Positions 17,060 through 25,609 of a stretch of 64,000 nt of DNA are shown here, in pieces (the first letter of the stretch is position 1; each line of letters starts with the position of its first letter). The notes under the pieces were generated by a model. The model searched no databases and was not told the DNA's origin. It was given only the letters and a program-made list of their open reading frames with translations. The position numbers and the translations under genes are program-made. Origin of the DNA: Nonomuraea sp. NBC_00507 (GTDB lineage Bacteria; Actinomycetota; Actinomycetes; Streptosporangiales; Streptosporangiaceae); assembly GCF_036013525.1 (NCBI RefSeq), contig NZ_CP107853.1:7626001-7690000 (forward strand), in the 5' to 3' direction.

Positions 17060-17250
17060 CTCCGAGCGCGGACGCCGGGCCGAGCAGGCACAACCGGTCG
17101 ACGATCCCGTCGGGGACGAGGTCGGCCAGGGCACTCTGCTCGGCGGTGGCCCGCATGGTCGGGTGTTCGTCTCACGAGCGTTAGACGAACGCAACCAAGG
17201 ACACCCGGCCGCCGACAAGCAGAAGACCCAGCGGCAGCACGACGCCCCTT

Positions 17251-17493
17251 GATCCGATCTCCCTGAAGGTCATCGAGGCGAAGGCCAGCGGCAAGCTCGC
17301 CACCAGCGACCGGCCCGACCTCCTCACCGCGCTGTCCTGCATCCGCGAAGGCGACCTGCTGACCGTCCAGGAGGTCGACAGGCTCGGCCGCAACCTCCTG
17401 GAAGGACTCGTCACCAGCAGGACGGCACTCCGGACCGGGCACGTGGTCCGGTTACCGCTCATAGCAGTCGTCTTTGCACGACATCGGCGATGA
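17251..17493 (+). pseudogene. serine recombinase (resolvase) N-terminal domain relic
   Basis: The frame reads KASGKLATSDRPDLLTALSC, then IREGDLLTVQEVDRLGRNLL EGLV. This is the characteristic resolvase segment (RP-L--AL--LR-GDTL-V--LDRLGR). The catalytic serine region upstream and everything after ~17415 are absent, and the frame then runs into the 3' end of the neighbouring tetR. A mobile-element scar. Confidence 0.75.
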
Positions 17494-18061
17494 CGGCGTT
17501 CACGACCTTGCCGACTTCCTCAGGCTCCGGCGGGACCCCCTCCCGGCCGGCGAACAGCATGTGCCCGGCCCCGATCAGGGAAAGCGCCAGCGCATCCACA
17601 TCGGCGTCCGCCGCGATGCGGCCCAGCTCGCACTCCTCGTTCAGATAGGCGGCGATCATGGCCGCGGCATCCGTCAGAACCGGGACACCGGGAGCCGGCC
17701 GGGCCTGACGCAGCCGGGCACGCAACTCGTCCCGGAAGATGACGAGACCGACGATCGCCACGGCGACCGCGTCGAACAGGTCACTAAGCGCCCCGGTCAG
17801 GTTGCCGGCGACGGTGCCGGTCCCGGCGGAGCCGCGAAGGGCGTCGGCCTGGCCCTCGAGCCGGGCGATGCGGTCCCGCACGAGCTCGGCGAGGAAGGCG
17901 TCGAAGTCCTCGAAGTGCCGGTGCAGGACACCCTTGGCGACGGCCGCCTCCGCCGTGACCGCCCGGCTGGTCAGGGCGTTCGCCCCGTCCCGGAGCAGGA
18001 CGCGCTCGGCGGCGTCGAACAACTGCTGCCGCACATCCCGGAGGGCCACTCCAGTCGGCAT
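17459..18061 (-). CDS. TetR/AcrR-family regulator of the divergent methyltransferase
   Basis: 200 aa from ATG 18061, selected because GGAGGAA precedes it; the frame is open to 18118 but upstream starts lack a ribosome site. HTH: ANALTSRAVTAEAAVAKGVL, then HRHFEDFDAFLAELV. The C-terminal domain is all-helical. Its 3' end overlaps the resolvase relic on the other strand. A tandem GTGGGC...GCCCAC operator pair separates it from the methyltransferase gene. Confidence 0.9.
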   Translation of the reverse strand: MPTGVALRDVRQQLFDAAERVLLRDGANALTSRAVTAEAAVAKGVLHRHFEDFDAFLAELVRDRIARLEGQADALRGSAGTGTVAGNLTGALSDLFDAVAVAIVGLVIFRDELRARLRQARPAPGVPVLTDAAAMIAAYLNEECELGRIAADADVDALALSLIGAGHMLFAGREGVPPEPEEVGKVVNAVIADVVQRRLL

Positions 18062-18110
18062 CCCCGTTCCTCCTTCTTCGCCCACCGCGAACCGCTGCCC
18101 GGGTGGCAGA

Positions 18111-18151
18111 GTGGGCATCTGCCCACTATGGTGGGCGCATGCCCACTATAG
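18111..18151. promoter_or_regulatory. tandem TetR operators overlapping the methyltransferase start
   Basis: Two inverted repeats 20 bp apart: GTGGGCA-tc-TGCCCAC (18111-18126) and GTGGGC-gcat-GCCCAC (18131-18146). The second extends to 11-bp arms (18126-18151) with one mismatch and spans the methyltransferase ATG at 18139. Bound repressor would therefore block the start region directly. Confidence 0.75.
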
Positions 18152-18960
18152 TGCAGGAGCAACCAGAGCCTCCGCGGAACGAGCCCCACAAAGCCAGGCA
18201 GATGGCGGAGTCGTTCGGGGTCCACGCCGAACGCTACGACCGGGCCCGGCCCGACTATCCCGACGCCCTGGTACAGCAGATCATCACCGCCAGCCCCGGC
18301 CCCGACATCGTCGACGTCGGCTGCGGCACCGGCATAGAAGCCCGTCAGTTCCTGGCGGCCGGGTGCAAGGTTCTGGGTGTCGAGCCGGACGTCCGGATGG
18401 CCGAGTTCGCCCGCCGCACCGGGGTCGAGGTCGAGGTGGCGACGTTCGAGGACTGGGACGCCGCCGGTCGTACCTTCGACGCGGTCGTCGCCGGGCAGTC
18501 CTGGCACTGGGTGGACCCCGTCGCGGGCCCGGCCAAGGCGGCGCAGGTGCTGCGTCCCGGCGGCCTGCTGGCGGTGTTCGCGCACGCCTACGACCCGCCG
18601 CCCTTCGTCGCGGAGGCTTTCGCCACCGTCTTCCGGAAGGTGGCTCCCAACTCGCCGCTCAGCGCCGGACCGCCGAAGCCGGCCCAGGACATCTACCAGG
18701 CGATGTTCGCCACGTTCGCCGACGGCATCCGGAAGACGGCCGGGTTCGGCGAGCCGGAGCAGTGGCGATTCGACTGGGAGCAGTACTACAGCCGCGACGA
18801 TTGGCTCGACCTGCTGCCCACCACCGGCGCGCTCACCCAACTCCCACCAGACAAACTGGCCGAGGTGCTGGAGAGCGTCGGGGCCGCCATCGATGCGATC
18901 GGAGGCGGCTTCACCATGGCCTACACCACGATGGCGATCGTCGCGTCACTGAACACCTGA
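18139..18960 (+). CDS. class I SAM-dependent methyltransferase
   Basis: 273 aa. ESFGVHAERYDRARPDYPDA is followed by motif I VDVGCGTGIEARQF, LGVEPDVRMAEFA and a motif with GQSWHWVDP, typical of the Methyltransf_11/Trm5-like small-molecule group. The substrate is unknown. ATG 18139 lies inside an operator and has no good Shine-Dalgarno, so translation may be leaderless or weak. Divergent from TetR 17459-18061. Confidence 0.88.
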   Translation: MPTIVQEQPEPPRNEPHKARQMAESFGVHAERYDRARPDYPDALVQQIITASPGPDIVDVGCGTGIEARQFLAAGCKVLGVEPDVRMAEFARRTGVEVEVATFEDWDAAGRTFDAVVAGQSWHWVDPVAGPAKAAQVLRPGGLLAVFAHAYDPPPFVAEAFATVFRKVAPNSPLSAGPPKPAQDIYQAMFATFADGIRKTAGFGEPEQWRFDWEQYYSRDDWLDLLPTTGALTQLPPDKLAEVLESVGAAIDAIGGGFTMAYTTMAIVASLNT

Positions 18961-19385
18961 GTCGCCCACCACTCCGAGGGCGCGGGTGCGCGCCCATTCG
19001 GGAGTAGAGGGGGCGAGCACGGCGTCTGTGGCGCGGTCGATGTCGGGGGTCTGGTTGCCCCGGGCCTGTTCCCGTTCGAGTATGGCTTCACGCTCTTGTT
19101 GGCGTTCCCCGCGGCATACGCCGGCGCCTTCTCCGCCTGTCCCGACAATGGCGCGTACCAGGGCGAGGGTGTCCGGGTCGCAGAGGTTCCCTGGCGAGGT
19201 CGGATGCGTAGCGTTCCAGGTCCTCGCGGAGACTTCCGGTGTCCGGCACCACGATGTCGCCGGAGAAGCGGCTGGTCGCGACGTCGGCGAGCAACTCAAG
19301 GGGGGAACCCCAACGGCGGTAGACCGTGGTGGCGTGCACGGCTGCGCGGGCGGCGACGACCAGGACCGTCAGCAGGTCGCCACCA
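18946..19385 (-). pseudogene. frameshifted, 5'-truncated TetR-family regulator
   Basis: One minus frame carries an HTH (AAVHATTVYRRWGSPLELLA) and FSGDIVVPDTGSLREDLERY ASDLA. Near 19190 the recognisable sequence moves to another frame: DPDTLALVRAIVGTGGEG, then EAILEREQARGNQTPDIDRA TDAVLAP, ending at 18946. The first helices are missing and about 20 residues near the C-terminus (between VLAP and PEWAR) look deleted. The pieces clearly belong to one TetR protein. Confidence 0.8.
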
Positions 19386-19392
19386 ACCAGGC

Positions 19393-20316
19393 CTAGACCG
19401 CCGCGACTTGGCGGCGGTACCGGCCGGGCGCCACGCCGAACTCCCGCTTGAAGGCGTTGCCGAAGGCGAACTCCGACCCGTATCCCACCCGCTCGGCCAC
19501 CTCCGCCACCGACGCGTCGGACTCGCGCAGCATGCGGGCCCCGCTCATCAGCCGCCACCAGGTCAGGTAGGCCAGCGGCGGTTGCCCGACCAGCCCCGTG
19601 AAGCGGCGGGCGAAGCCGGCGCGTGACATGCCCGCGTGGGCGCCGAGCGACTCGACCGTCCAGCGGCGGGTCGGGTCGCGGTGGATGGCGTCGAGCGCGC
19701 GGCCGACACCGGGGTCGGCCAGCGCGGCGGCCCAGCCGGACAGGGTGCAGGGCTCGTCCTGGGTCTCGATGTAGGCCCGCAGGACGTACAGCTGCAACAT
19801 CTCCAGGAGGGACGACACGACGGTGTCCGTGCCGGGGCGTGGGTTGTCGATCTCGGCGGCCAGCAGCTCGACCGCGGCCCGCAGCTCCGGATGGCTGCCG
19901 AGCGTCGAGGGAAGGTGGATCACGCCGGGCAGCGAGCCCAGGATCGGGTGCGTCCTGTCGAGGTCGAGCCGGTAGCCGCAGGAAAGGATCACCGTCTCGG
20001 CCCCGGCGCCGCCGAAAGCTGCCGAGGCGAACAGCTCGGAATGCGGATCGCAGTCCGACTCGGCCAGCGGCCGCGCGGGATCGTCGGCCAGCCCGAACGG
20101 CTCGCCGTGCGGCAGGAACACCACATCGCCCACGCTCAGCGGAACGGGCTCGCCATCCGGGCGAAGGAGCCAGCAGGACCCGCGCAGCACCACCTGGAAA
20201 CCGGCGGACCCGGGCGCCGCGCGGAACGACACGCCCCACGGCGCCCGCCGGGAGATGCGGGCGGAGGTAGGGCGCCCGCACCGCATGAAGGCCACCACGT
20301 CGCTCAGCATGTCCAT
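19393..20316 (-). CDS. AraC-family regulator with cupin-type N-terminus
   Basis: 307 aa. The N-terminal AraC_binding/cupin_6 domain (residues ~5-180, WLLRPDGEPVPLSVGDVVFL and an HGEPFGL segment) is followed by a double HTH (RRWTVESLGAHAGMSRAGFA, then VAEVAERVGYGSEFAFGNAF KREFG). Members of this group respond to small aromatic or electrophilic compounds. It is divergent from an NADPH:FMN reductase-family gene (20430), the likely target. Confidence 0.93.
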   Translation of the reverse strand: MDMLSDVVAFMRCGRPTSARISRRAPWGVSFRAAPGSAGFQVVLRGSCWLLRPDGEPVPLSVGDVVFLPHGEPFGLADDPARPLAESDCDPHSELFASAAFGGAGAETVILSCGYRLDLDRTHPILGSLPGVIHLPSTLGSHPELRAAVELLAAEIDNPRPGTDTVVSSLLEMLQLYVLRAYIETQDEPCTLSGWAAALADPGVGRALDAIHRDPTRRWTVESLGAHAGMSRAGFARRFTGLVGQPPLAYLTWWRLMSGARMLRESDASVAEVAERVGYGSEFAFGNAFKREFGVAPGRYRRQVAAV

Positions 20317-20429
20317 GGGTGGAGTCTAGCGCCTGAGACGCTGGCGTATAAATGTTGGACAGTAGCGCATTCAGTATCTCAGCAAGTCTCTCTACGGTGG
20401 TTCGAGTAACCGATTGAGGGAGCATTGAC

Positions 20430-20981
20430 ATGCTGAAGGTAGGCATCATCCTGGGCAGCACCCGTCCCGGCCGCAACGGCGAGGCGGTGGCGCACTGGGT
20501 CCGCGATCTGGCGGTCAAACGAGGCGACGCCGAGTACGAGCTCGTCGATCTGAAGGACTACAACTTGGGCAACCTGGACGAGCCCGAGCATCCCTCCACG
20601 GGCAACTACCAGCACGAGCACACCAAGCGCTGGGCGGCCAAGGTCTCGTCCCTGGACGCGTTCCTGATCGTGACTCCCGAATACAACAACTCGTACCCCG
20701 GCGCGCTCAAGAACGCCCTCGACTTCCTGTACACGGAATGGACCAACAAGGCGGCCGGGTTCGTCGGCTACGGCGTGGATGGTGCGCCCCGGGCGATCTC
20801 GCACCTGCGGCACGTCCTGGGCCTGCTCAGCGTGGCCACCGTCTCTAACCAGGTCGGGCTGTCGATCCACACCGACTTCGCGGACGGCTTCCGGCCCGCC
20901 GCCGCCCACGAGGACCGGCTGAACCTCGTCCTCGACCAAGTCCTCGCCTGGGGTTCCGCCCTGCGTCCGCTCAGGGGGTGA
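20430..20981 (+). CDS. NADPH-dependent FMN reductase / flavodoxin-fold quinone reductase
   Basis: 183 aa flavodoxin-like protein: VGIILGSTRPGRNGEAVA is the FMN phosphate-binding loop, FLIVTPEYNNSYPGALKNAL D the flavin/dimer signature of the NADPH-dependent FMN reductase (ArsH/YieF/AzoR-like) family. The family reduces FMN, quinones, azo dyes or chromate. Divergent from the AraC regulator, suggesting inducible reductive detoxification. Confidence 0.92.
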   Translation: MLKVGIILGSTRPGRNGEAVAHWVRDLAVKRGDAEYELVDLKDYNLGNLDEPEHPSTGNYQHEHTKRWAAKVSSLDAFLIVTPEYNNSYPGALKNALDFLYTEWTNKAAGFVGYGVDGAPRAISHLRHVLGLLSVATVSNQVGLSIHTDFADGFRPAAAHEDRLNLVLDQVLAWGSALRPLRG

Positions 20982-21261
20982 GCCCCTTCGACCGGGCCAT
21001 GGTCCCATCGGTGTTGACTGCGGCGGCGCCTGATGTCGTTCCTGTCCGGGCAACGACAGCGACCGCGTGCGGGTCGTCACGCCTTCCGCTGAGCGAGACC
21101 GGTGGGAGATGTTCGAGCCGACTACGCGGGCGACAGTGTTGTCTTCGCGCTCGTCGCGGCAGAGGACGGCCATCAGTCCAACCTGCTGACGCCCCGGGTG
21201 CCGTCGCCGCCCCAGAGCTCAGGAAGGTGCCCGCCCGCGGGGTGTGACATACCCAGGGCGG

Positions 21262-21732
21262 CTACGAGGAGCGCTGATTCGGCTCGCCCCGGTCGTCCGG
21301 GGCGAGCCGCGCCCAGACGTCGGCGAGGCTGCGCAGGTGCTCGTCGTCGAGCCGGTCGAAGAAGAGCCTGCGCAGGTCGCCGTACTGCTGGCGCCAGGCC
21401 TTGCGCATGAGTGCCCTCCCGTCCTTGGTCAGGACCACCGTGAAGCCACGGCCGTCGTCGGCCGACCGATGCCTCTCGATCAGGCCGCGACGCTCGAGCC
21501 GGTCGGCGAGCCGGGTGAACCCACCGCTGGACATCAAGCGCTGCTGGGCGAGCTCTGACATCCGCAGGCCGTTGCGACCGGCCTCGCCCAGCAGTGCCAG
21601 CACGCTGTATTCGGCCATGCTCACGTTGAGCGGAGCGAGCCCGGCCTCGATCTCACGCCAGATCCGATCGTGAGTGAGCAGGAATCCCCGCCACGCCTGG
21701 TCTTCAAGCTCTCGCAGCTTGTCGGTCGCCAT
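21262..21732 (-). CDS. MarR-family regulator
   Basis: 156 aa from ATG 21732 (GTG 21741 would add three residues). MSMAEYSVLALL-like helix, LRMSELAQQRLMSSGGFTRL, then ADRLERRGLIERHRSADDGR G form the MarR winged helix with the conserved Asp-Asp-Arg-Gly wing. No operator was evident and the neighbouring VOC gene is co-oriented upstream, so the two may share a transcript. Confidence 0.92.
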   Translation of the reverse strand: MATDKLRELEDQAWRGFLLTHDRIWREIEAGLAPLNVSMAEYSVLALLGEAGRNGLRMSELAQQRLMSSGGFTRLADRLERRGLIERHRSADDGRGFTVVLTKDGRALMRKAWRQQYGDLRRLFFDRLDDEHLRSLADVWARLAPDDRGEPNQRSS

Positions 21733-21900
21733 GAGCAGCACGGTATCGGCAGGTCAGCTCGAGAACCAACCGATGTGTCTGCCTGCACAGCAAACCTTGT
21801 TCGCGGCGAGGACATCGTGTTGGCAAGCCGGTGCGTGACCTGCTCGCCCCGACGTCGCGCGGCTTGCCGCTGTCCGGCACGCAGGCGGGACGGCTCCGCG

Positions 21901-22641
21901 TCAGGCCCGACCGAGGACGCAGAATTCGTTGCCCTCCGGGTCGGCGAGGACGATCCACGGGACGTCGCCCTGGCCGACGTCGGCGGGCGTCGCGCCGAGG
22001 GTCTGCAGCCGGGCCACCTCCGCCTCTTGATCGTCAATGGGGTGCGGCAGCAGGTCGAGATGGACGCGGTTCCACACGGTCTTCGCGCCGGGCGTTGTGC
22101 GGCGGAACTCAAGATACGGCCCGACACCCTTGGCCGAGCGCAGCAGCGCGTGATCGTCGGTCACCTCGTGCACGGTCCAGTCCACTGCCTCGCCCCAGAA
22201 CCGGGCCATGGCCTGCGGGTCCGCGCAGTCGACCACCACCGCGGCGATCGGCCCGGCATCCCGGTAGATCTCCCGGGGCTCCAGCACGCAGAACACGTTG
22301 CCCTCCGGATCGGCCAGAACCGTCCATGGGACGTCGCCCTGGCCCACGTCGGCGGGCGTCGCACCGAGCTCCTTCAGACGCGCGACCAACTCGGCCTGAT
22401 GGGCCGCAGAGGTGGTGGCGAGCTCGAGGTGCACGCGGTACTTCACCGTCTCGGGGTCCGGGACGGTGACGATATCGATGTAGAAAGCGGCGGGGTCCGG
22501 CCAGGCGAAGCCCTCGGGCTCGAGGTTGGTCACGCCGGGTCCCTCGCTGGAGACACCCCATCCGAGCACCTCCGCCCAGAACCGGCCGAGCGCCGAGTCA
22601 TCCCGAGCTTTGAAATTCGCCTGAATAAGTCGCAGCGCCAT
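21901..22641 (-). CDS. tandem-domain VOC (glyoxalase/bleomycin-resistance fold) protein
   Basis: 246 aa with two consecutive Glyoxalase_6-type VOC modules (about residues 3-120 and 125-246). Each ends in almost the same block: LGATPADVGQGDVPW, then VLADPEGN.FCVL. The corresponding DNA segments 21920-21999 and 22289-22368 match at roughly 70 of 80 positions, so the duplication or conversion is recent at that block. The family includes dioxygenases, thiol transferases and drug-binding immunity proteins; the activity here is unknown. Confidence 0.88.
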   Translation of the reverse strand: MALRLIQANFKARDDSALGRFWAEVLGWGVSSEGPGVTNLEPEGFAWPDPAAFYIDIVTVPDPETVKYRVHLELATTSAAHQAELVARLKELGATPADVGQGDVPWTVLADPEGNVFCVLEPREIYRDAGPIAAVVVDCADPQAMARFWGEAVDWTVHEVTDDHALLRSAKGVGPYLEFRRTTPGAKTVWNRVHLDLLPHPIDDQEAEVARLQTLGATPADVGQGDVPWIVLADPEGNEFCVLGRA

Positions 22642-22876
22642 GCCGCCCACCCTATGCCCAAGGGATCAACCGGGATGAACCACTTCGGCTGGTAGACGGC
22701 TTCCTTCCGGCGGGCACGGCTCGCCCTGGAAGTCTCACAGGGCCGCCGGGCCGCGAGCGAAGCACGTCGCGCAGGAGCCGGGCCGCATCCGGAATAATTG
22801 CTTGTGCAGACAGGTTGAGGGATGCGGATCAGCGGTCGGAGGCGCGCGGCGCCGCCGGCCGCAGAAAGGAAACGAC

Positions 22877-23938
22877 ATGCCATTCGAGATCGGCATCATG
22901 ACGTTCGGGGAGCTCACGGAGGACCCGGCCACGGGGAGCCTGCCGTCCCCGCGGCAGCGCGTCCGCGAGACGATCGAGCAGGCGCAGGTCGCCGACCAGG
23001 CGGGCCTGGACGTTTTCGGCGTGGGGGAGCACCACCGCACCGACTTCGTCGGATCAGCGCCGACCATCCTGCTGGCCGCCGCCGCGGAGAAGACCGAGAA
23101 CATCAAGCTGACGAGCTCGGTCACCGTGCTCAGCTCGGAGGACCCCGTACGCGTCTGGGAACAGTTCGCCACGATCGACCTGCTGTCCGCAGGCCGCGCC
23201 GAGATCATCGCCGGCCGCGGCTCCTACACCGAGTCCTTCCCGCTGTTCGGATACGACCTGAAGGACTATGCGGACCTGTTCCGCGAGAAGCTCGACCTGC
23301 TGCTCAAGATCCGCGACCAGAACCCGCTCACCTGGAGGGGTCGCTTCCGCGCGCCCCTGGTCGACGCCGACATCGCGCCCCGCGCCGACGGCGAGACCAT
23401 CCCGATCTGGGTAGGGGTCGGCGGATCGCCCGCCTCGGCCATCAGCGTCGGCCGCCTCGGCCTGCCCATGGCACTGGCCCTGCTGCTCGGCCCGATGACC
23501 TTCCACGAGGAGACCGTCCAGCTCTACCGAGCGGCCGCAGCGAAGGCCGGGCACGACGCGGACGCTCTGCCGATCAGCATGAACTCGCACGGGTTCGTCG
23601 GGCGGACCAGCCAGGGCGCGCGGGACACCATGTATCCCTACTTCGCCAGAGGCATGATGGAGAACAATCACCAGCGCGGCGTCGGCCTCCGGCTTCCCCG
23701 GGCCGCATTCGACGCGCAGGCCTCGCCCGCGGCCGGACTGCTGGTCGGCAGCCCGCAGGAGCTCATCGACAAGCTGCTCACCTACCACGAGCTGTACGGC
23801 ATCAACCGCGCCATCATGCAGATGGGCTTCGGCGGCATGCCGCAGAAGGAGCACCTCGAGGCGATCGAACTGCTCGGCACAGAGGTGGCACCCGTCGTGC
23901 GCCGCGAGGTCGCACTGCGCGAGAAGAGCGTGGCATGA
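22877..23938 (+). CDS. LLM-class flavin-dependent monooxygenase (luciferase-like)
   Basis: 353 aa from ATG 22877 with AAGGAAA upstream. IGIMTFGELTEDPATG, then DVFGVGEHHRTDFVGSAP, LTSSVTVLSSEDPVRVWEQF and GRAEIIAGRGSYTESFPLFG are hallmarks of the bacterial luciferase-like family. It overlaps the following flavin reductase by 4 nt (ATGA), giving a coupled two-component monooxygenase: the reductase supplies FMNH2 and the LLM protein oxidises the substrate. Such pairs act in sulfonate or other heteroatom oxidations; the substrate is unknown. Confidence 0.93.
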   Translation: MPFEIGIMTFGELTEDPATGSLPSPRQRVRETIEQAQVADQAGLDVFGVGEHHRTDFVGSAPTILLAAAAEKTENIKLTSSVTVLSSEDPVRVWEQFATIDLLSAGRAEIIAGRGSYTESFPLFGYDLKDYADLFREKLDLLLKIRDQNPLTWRGRFRAPLVDADIAPRADGETIPIWVGVGGSPASAISVGRLGLPMALALLLGPMTFHEETVQLYRAAAAKAGHDADALPISMNSHGFVGRTSQGARDTMYPYFARGMMENNHQRGVGLRLPRAAFDAQASPAAGLLVGSPQELIDKLLTYHELYGINRAIMQMGFGGMPQKEHLEAIELLGTEVAPVVRREVALREKSVA

Positions 23939-24738
23939 CTGTCGTCCCGCAAGCAGGCAACGCAGATCCGGTCACGTCCATGCGGGGCCCGACCCTGCGA
24001 GTCGTCGTCGTCAACGGAAGCCCCAGCGAGCCGTCCAAGACGATGGGACTCGTCGATGTCGTCCTCGACACCCTGAAGGACATGCTCCCCATCGAGGTGT
24101 CCCGGGTCGACGTGTACCGCTTGGGCGCGGGGTTCACCGGAGCGATCGAGCGCGACGGCGTCGCCCCCGAGGTCGAAGACTCGCTCCGGCTCGCCGAGGA
24201 TGCCGATCTCCTCATCGCCGCCGCACCCGTGTTCCGAGGTACGTACCCCGGCATGTTCAAGCACTTCTTCGACCTCGTCGACCAGTACGCGCTCGCGAAC
24301 AAGCCCGTCCTCCTTGCCGCGACGGGCGGAGGCGACCACCATGCGCTCGTCCTGGAGCACGCGATGCGGCCGCTGTTCGCCTTCTTCCAGGCGATGACGA
24401 TCCCGGTCGCGTTCTTCGCATCCGCCGGAGACTTCGACGGCACGACACTGCTCAATCCCCGCATCTACGGACGCATCGAGGTCGGTCTCACTGACGTTGT
24501 GGACCTTCTCAGAGCTCGCGCGACGGGCCCTGGGGCAACACAGGACCACGGACCAGCGAACAGCCGGCCCACGCACAAGCCGCTTGCCCTCTCGCCGAGC
24601 GCATCCAGCAGGCAGAAGCCCGAATCCGCGGGCTCCCCGCGCGGCGACCTGCTCCTGCCACGTGGCGTCCTCCGGCAGCGGGTCGGCGCAGCCGGCGACC
24701 ATCTCCTCGGCCATGGCGGCGAGCAGCCGGCCAGCTAG
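23935..24738 (+). CDS. FMN reductase partner of the LLM monooxygenase, with an aberrant C-terminal tail
   Basis: 267 aa. LRVVVVNGSPSEPSKTMGLV is the flavin-binding loop and APVFRGTYPGMFKHFFDLVD the signature of the MsuE/CE1759-type FMN reductase family. Family similarity ends near VVDLLRARAT (about residue 200). The last ~65 residues are Pro/Ser/Arg-rich and look like translation into foreign sequence after loss of the native stop. ATGA overlap with the LLM gene implies coupled synthesis. Confidence 0.85.
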   Translation: MTVVPQAGNADPVTSMRGPTLRVVVVNGSPSEPSKTMGLVDVVLDTLKDMLPIEVSRVDVYRLGAGFTGAIERDGVAPEVEDSLRLAEDADLLIAAAPVFRGTYPGMFKHFFDLVDQYALANKPVLLAATGGGDHHALVLEHAMRPLFAFFQAMTIPVAFFASAGDFDGTTLLNPRIYGRIEVGLTDVVDLLRARATGPGATQDHGPANSRPTHKPLALSPSASSRQKPESAGSPRGDLLLPRGVLRQRVGAAGDHLLGHGGEQPAS

Positions 24739-24870
24739 ACCATGGCGTCAAGGAAGGAGTCGACGTCGCCGGGCCAGGTGGTGATGTCGAGCATCCAGTC
24801 GCGGGCCGATGATCGAATCGCTTCCATGGTCTGCGCTCACCGCTCGCTGGGCATTGTTGCGCTACTCTGT

Positions 24871-24906
24871 GATACTGTGTAGTGGTACTCGGTACTACAA
24901 AGTACC
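24871..24906 (+). promoter_or_regulatory. PadR operator/promoter
   Basis: Overlapping dyads: TGTAGT-N10-ACTACA (24878-24899) and GGTACT-acaa-AGTACC (24891-24906), with a further GGTACT at 24884. A GATACT (24871-24876) beside the dyads could be the -10. PadR regulators usually repress their own operon from such sites; this one lies about 25 nt upstream of the padR start. Confidence 0.7.
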
Positions 24907-24928
24907 AGGAGAACCGAAGAGGACCACG

Positions 24929-25255
24929 ATGGACGACCTGACGGAGATGCTGAAGGGCACGCTTGAGGGCTGCGTGCTGGAAATCATCGGCAGCGAGGAG
25001 ACCTACGGGTACGCCATCACGCGTCGGCTGAACGAACTCGGCTTCGCCGACGTCGTCGAGGGGACGGTTTACACCATCCTGCTGCGGCTGGAGAAGAACG
25101 GGCTCGTCCAGGTGACGAAACGACCGTCCGGGCTGGGCCCGCCGCGCAAGTTCTACGCGCTAAACGACGCGGGGCGCGAAGAACTCGCGACGTTCTGGGC
25201 TAAATGGGCGTACATCACGTCTCGGATCGACAAGCTGAAGGAGGGCGGGAGATGA
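24929..25255 (+). CDS. PadR-family regulator
   Basis: 108 aa from ATG 24929 with AAGAGGA upstream. LKGTLEGCVLEIIGSEETYG, then YAITRRLNELGFADVVEGTV YTILLRLEKNGLV and PPRKFYALNDAGREEL are standard PadR features (short, subfamily 2 type without the long C-terminal domain). Its stop overlaps the start of a DUF1048 gene (ATGA), and two DUF1048 genes follow, a pairing that recurs in actinobacteria and firmicutes. Confidence 0.93.
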   Translation: MDDLTEMLKGTLEGCVLEIIGSEETYGYAITRRLNELGFADVVEGTVYTILLRLEKNGLVQVTKRPSGLGPPRKFYALNDAGREELATFWAKWAYITSRIDKLKEGGR

Positions 25256-25608
25256 ACTTCTGGGAGAGCATGACAGGCAGCGATCTCACCAGGGAATGGA
25301 AGGCGTTCGAAGCTCGGGCCGAGGCATTGCCGGCCGACTACCGGGCGGCGTGGGGAGAGATCAAGGGTCATCTTTTTCCCTATGGGGACTTCACCGGTCG
25401 AAACCTGATGCCGATTCTCGACGGTGCTCTGGGGCTGCTCGAAGAGACAGCGTCCGATGGGCAGAGCATTCACGAGGTGCTGGGTGACGACATCAAGGGC
25501 TTCTGCGCGGCGCTGGCCGGCGGAGAAGGGGCTCGGAGCTATCGCGACCGGTGGCGCGAGCAGTTGAACAGGAACGTCGCAAGGAAATTGGGCCGGCTAG
25601 GAGGCTGA
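25252..25608 (+). CDS. DUF1048-family protein 1
   Basis: 118 aa helical protein: WKAFEARAEALPADYRAAWG, EIKGHLFPYG, then LLEETASDGQSIHEVLGDDI KGFC are the conserved DUF1048 blocks. The molecular role is unestablished; members sit in operons with PadR regulators. Start codon overlaps the padR stop by 4 nt. It shares the same architecture with the next gene, so the pair may form a heterodimer (inference). Confidence 0.9.
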   Translation: MNFWESMTGSDLTREWKAFEARAEALPADYRAAWGEIKGHLFPYGDFTGRNLMPILDGALGLLEETASDGQSIHEVLGDDIKGFCAALAGGEGARSYRDRWREQLNRNVARKLGRLGG

Positions 25609-25609
25609 C

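Noticed and set aside
17050..17250. Possible coding stretch between the serine hydrolase and the resolvase relic
   Set aside because: A minus-strand fragment (ALADLVPDGIVDRLC) faintly resembles an LLM-protein end but is too short and interrupted to call.
22822..23934. Fusion of an upstream frame to the FMN reductase (638-codon ORF)
   Set aside because: The upstream part is out of phase with the LLM monooxygenase and Arg/Pro-rich; the reductase starts at ATG 23935 within the ATGA overlap.
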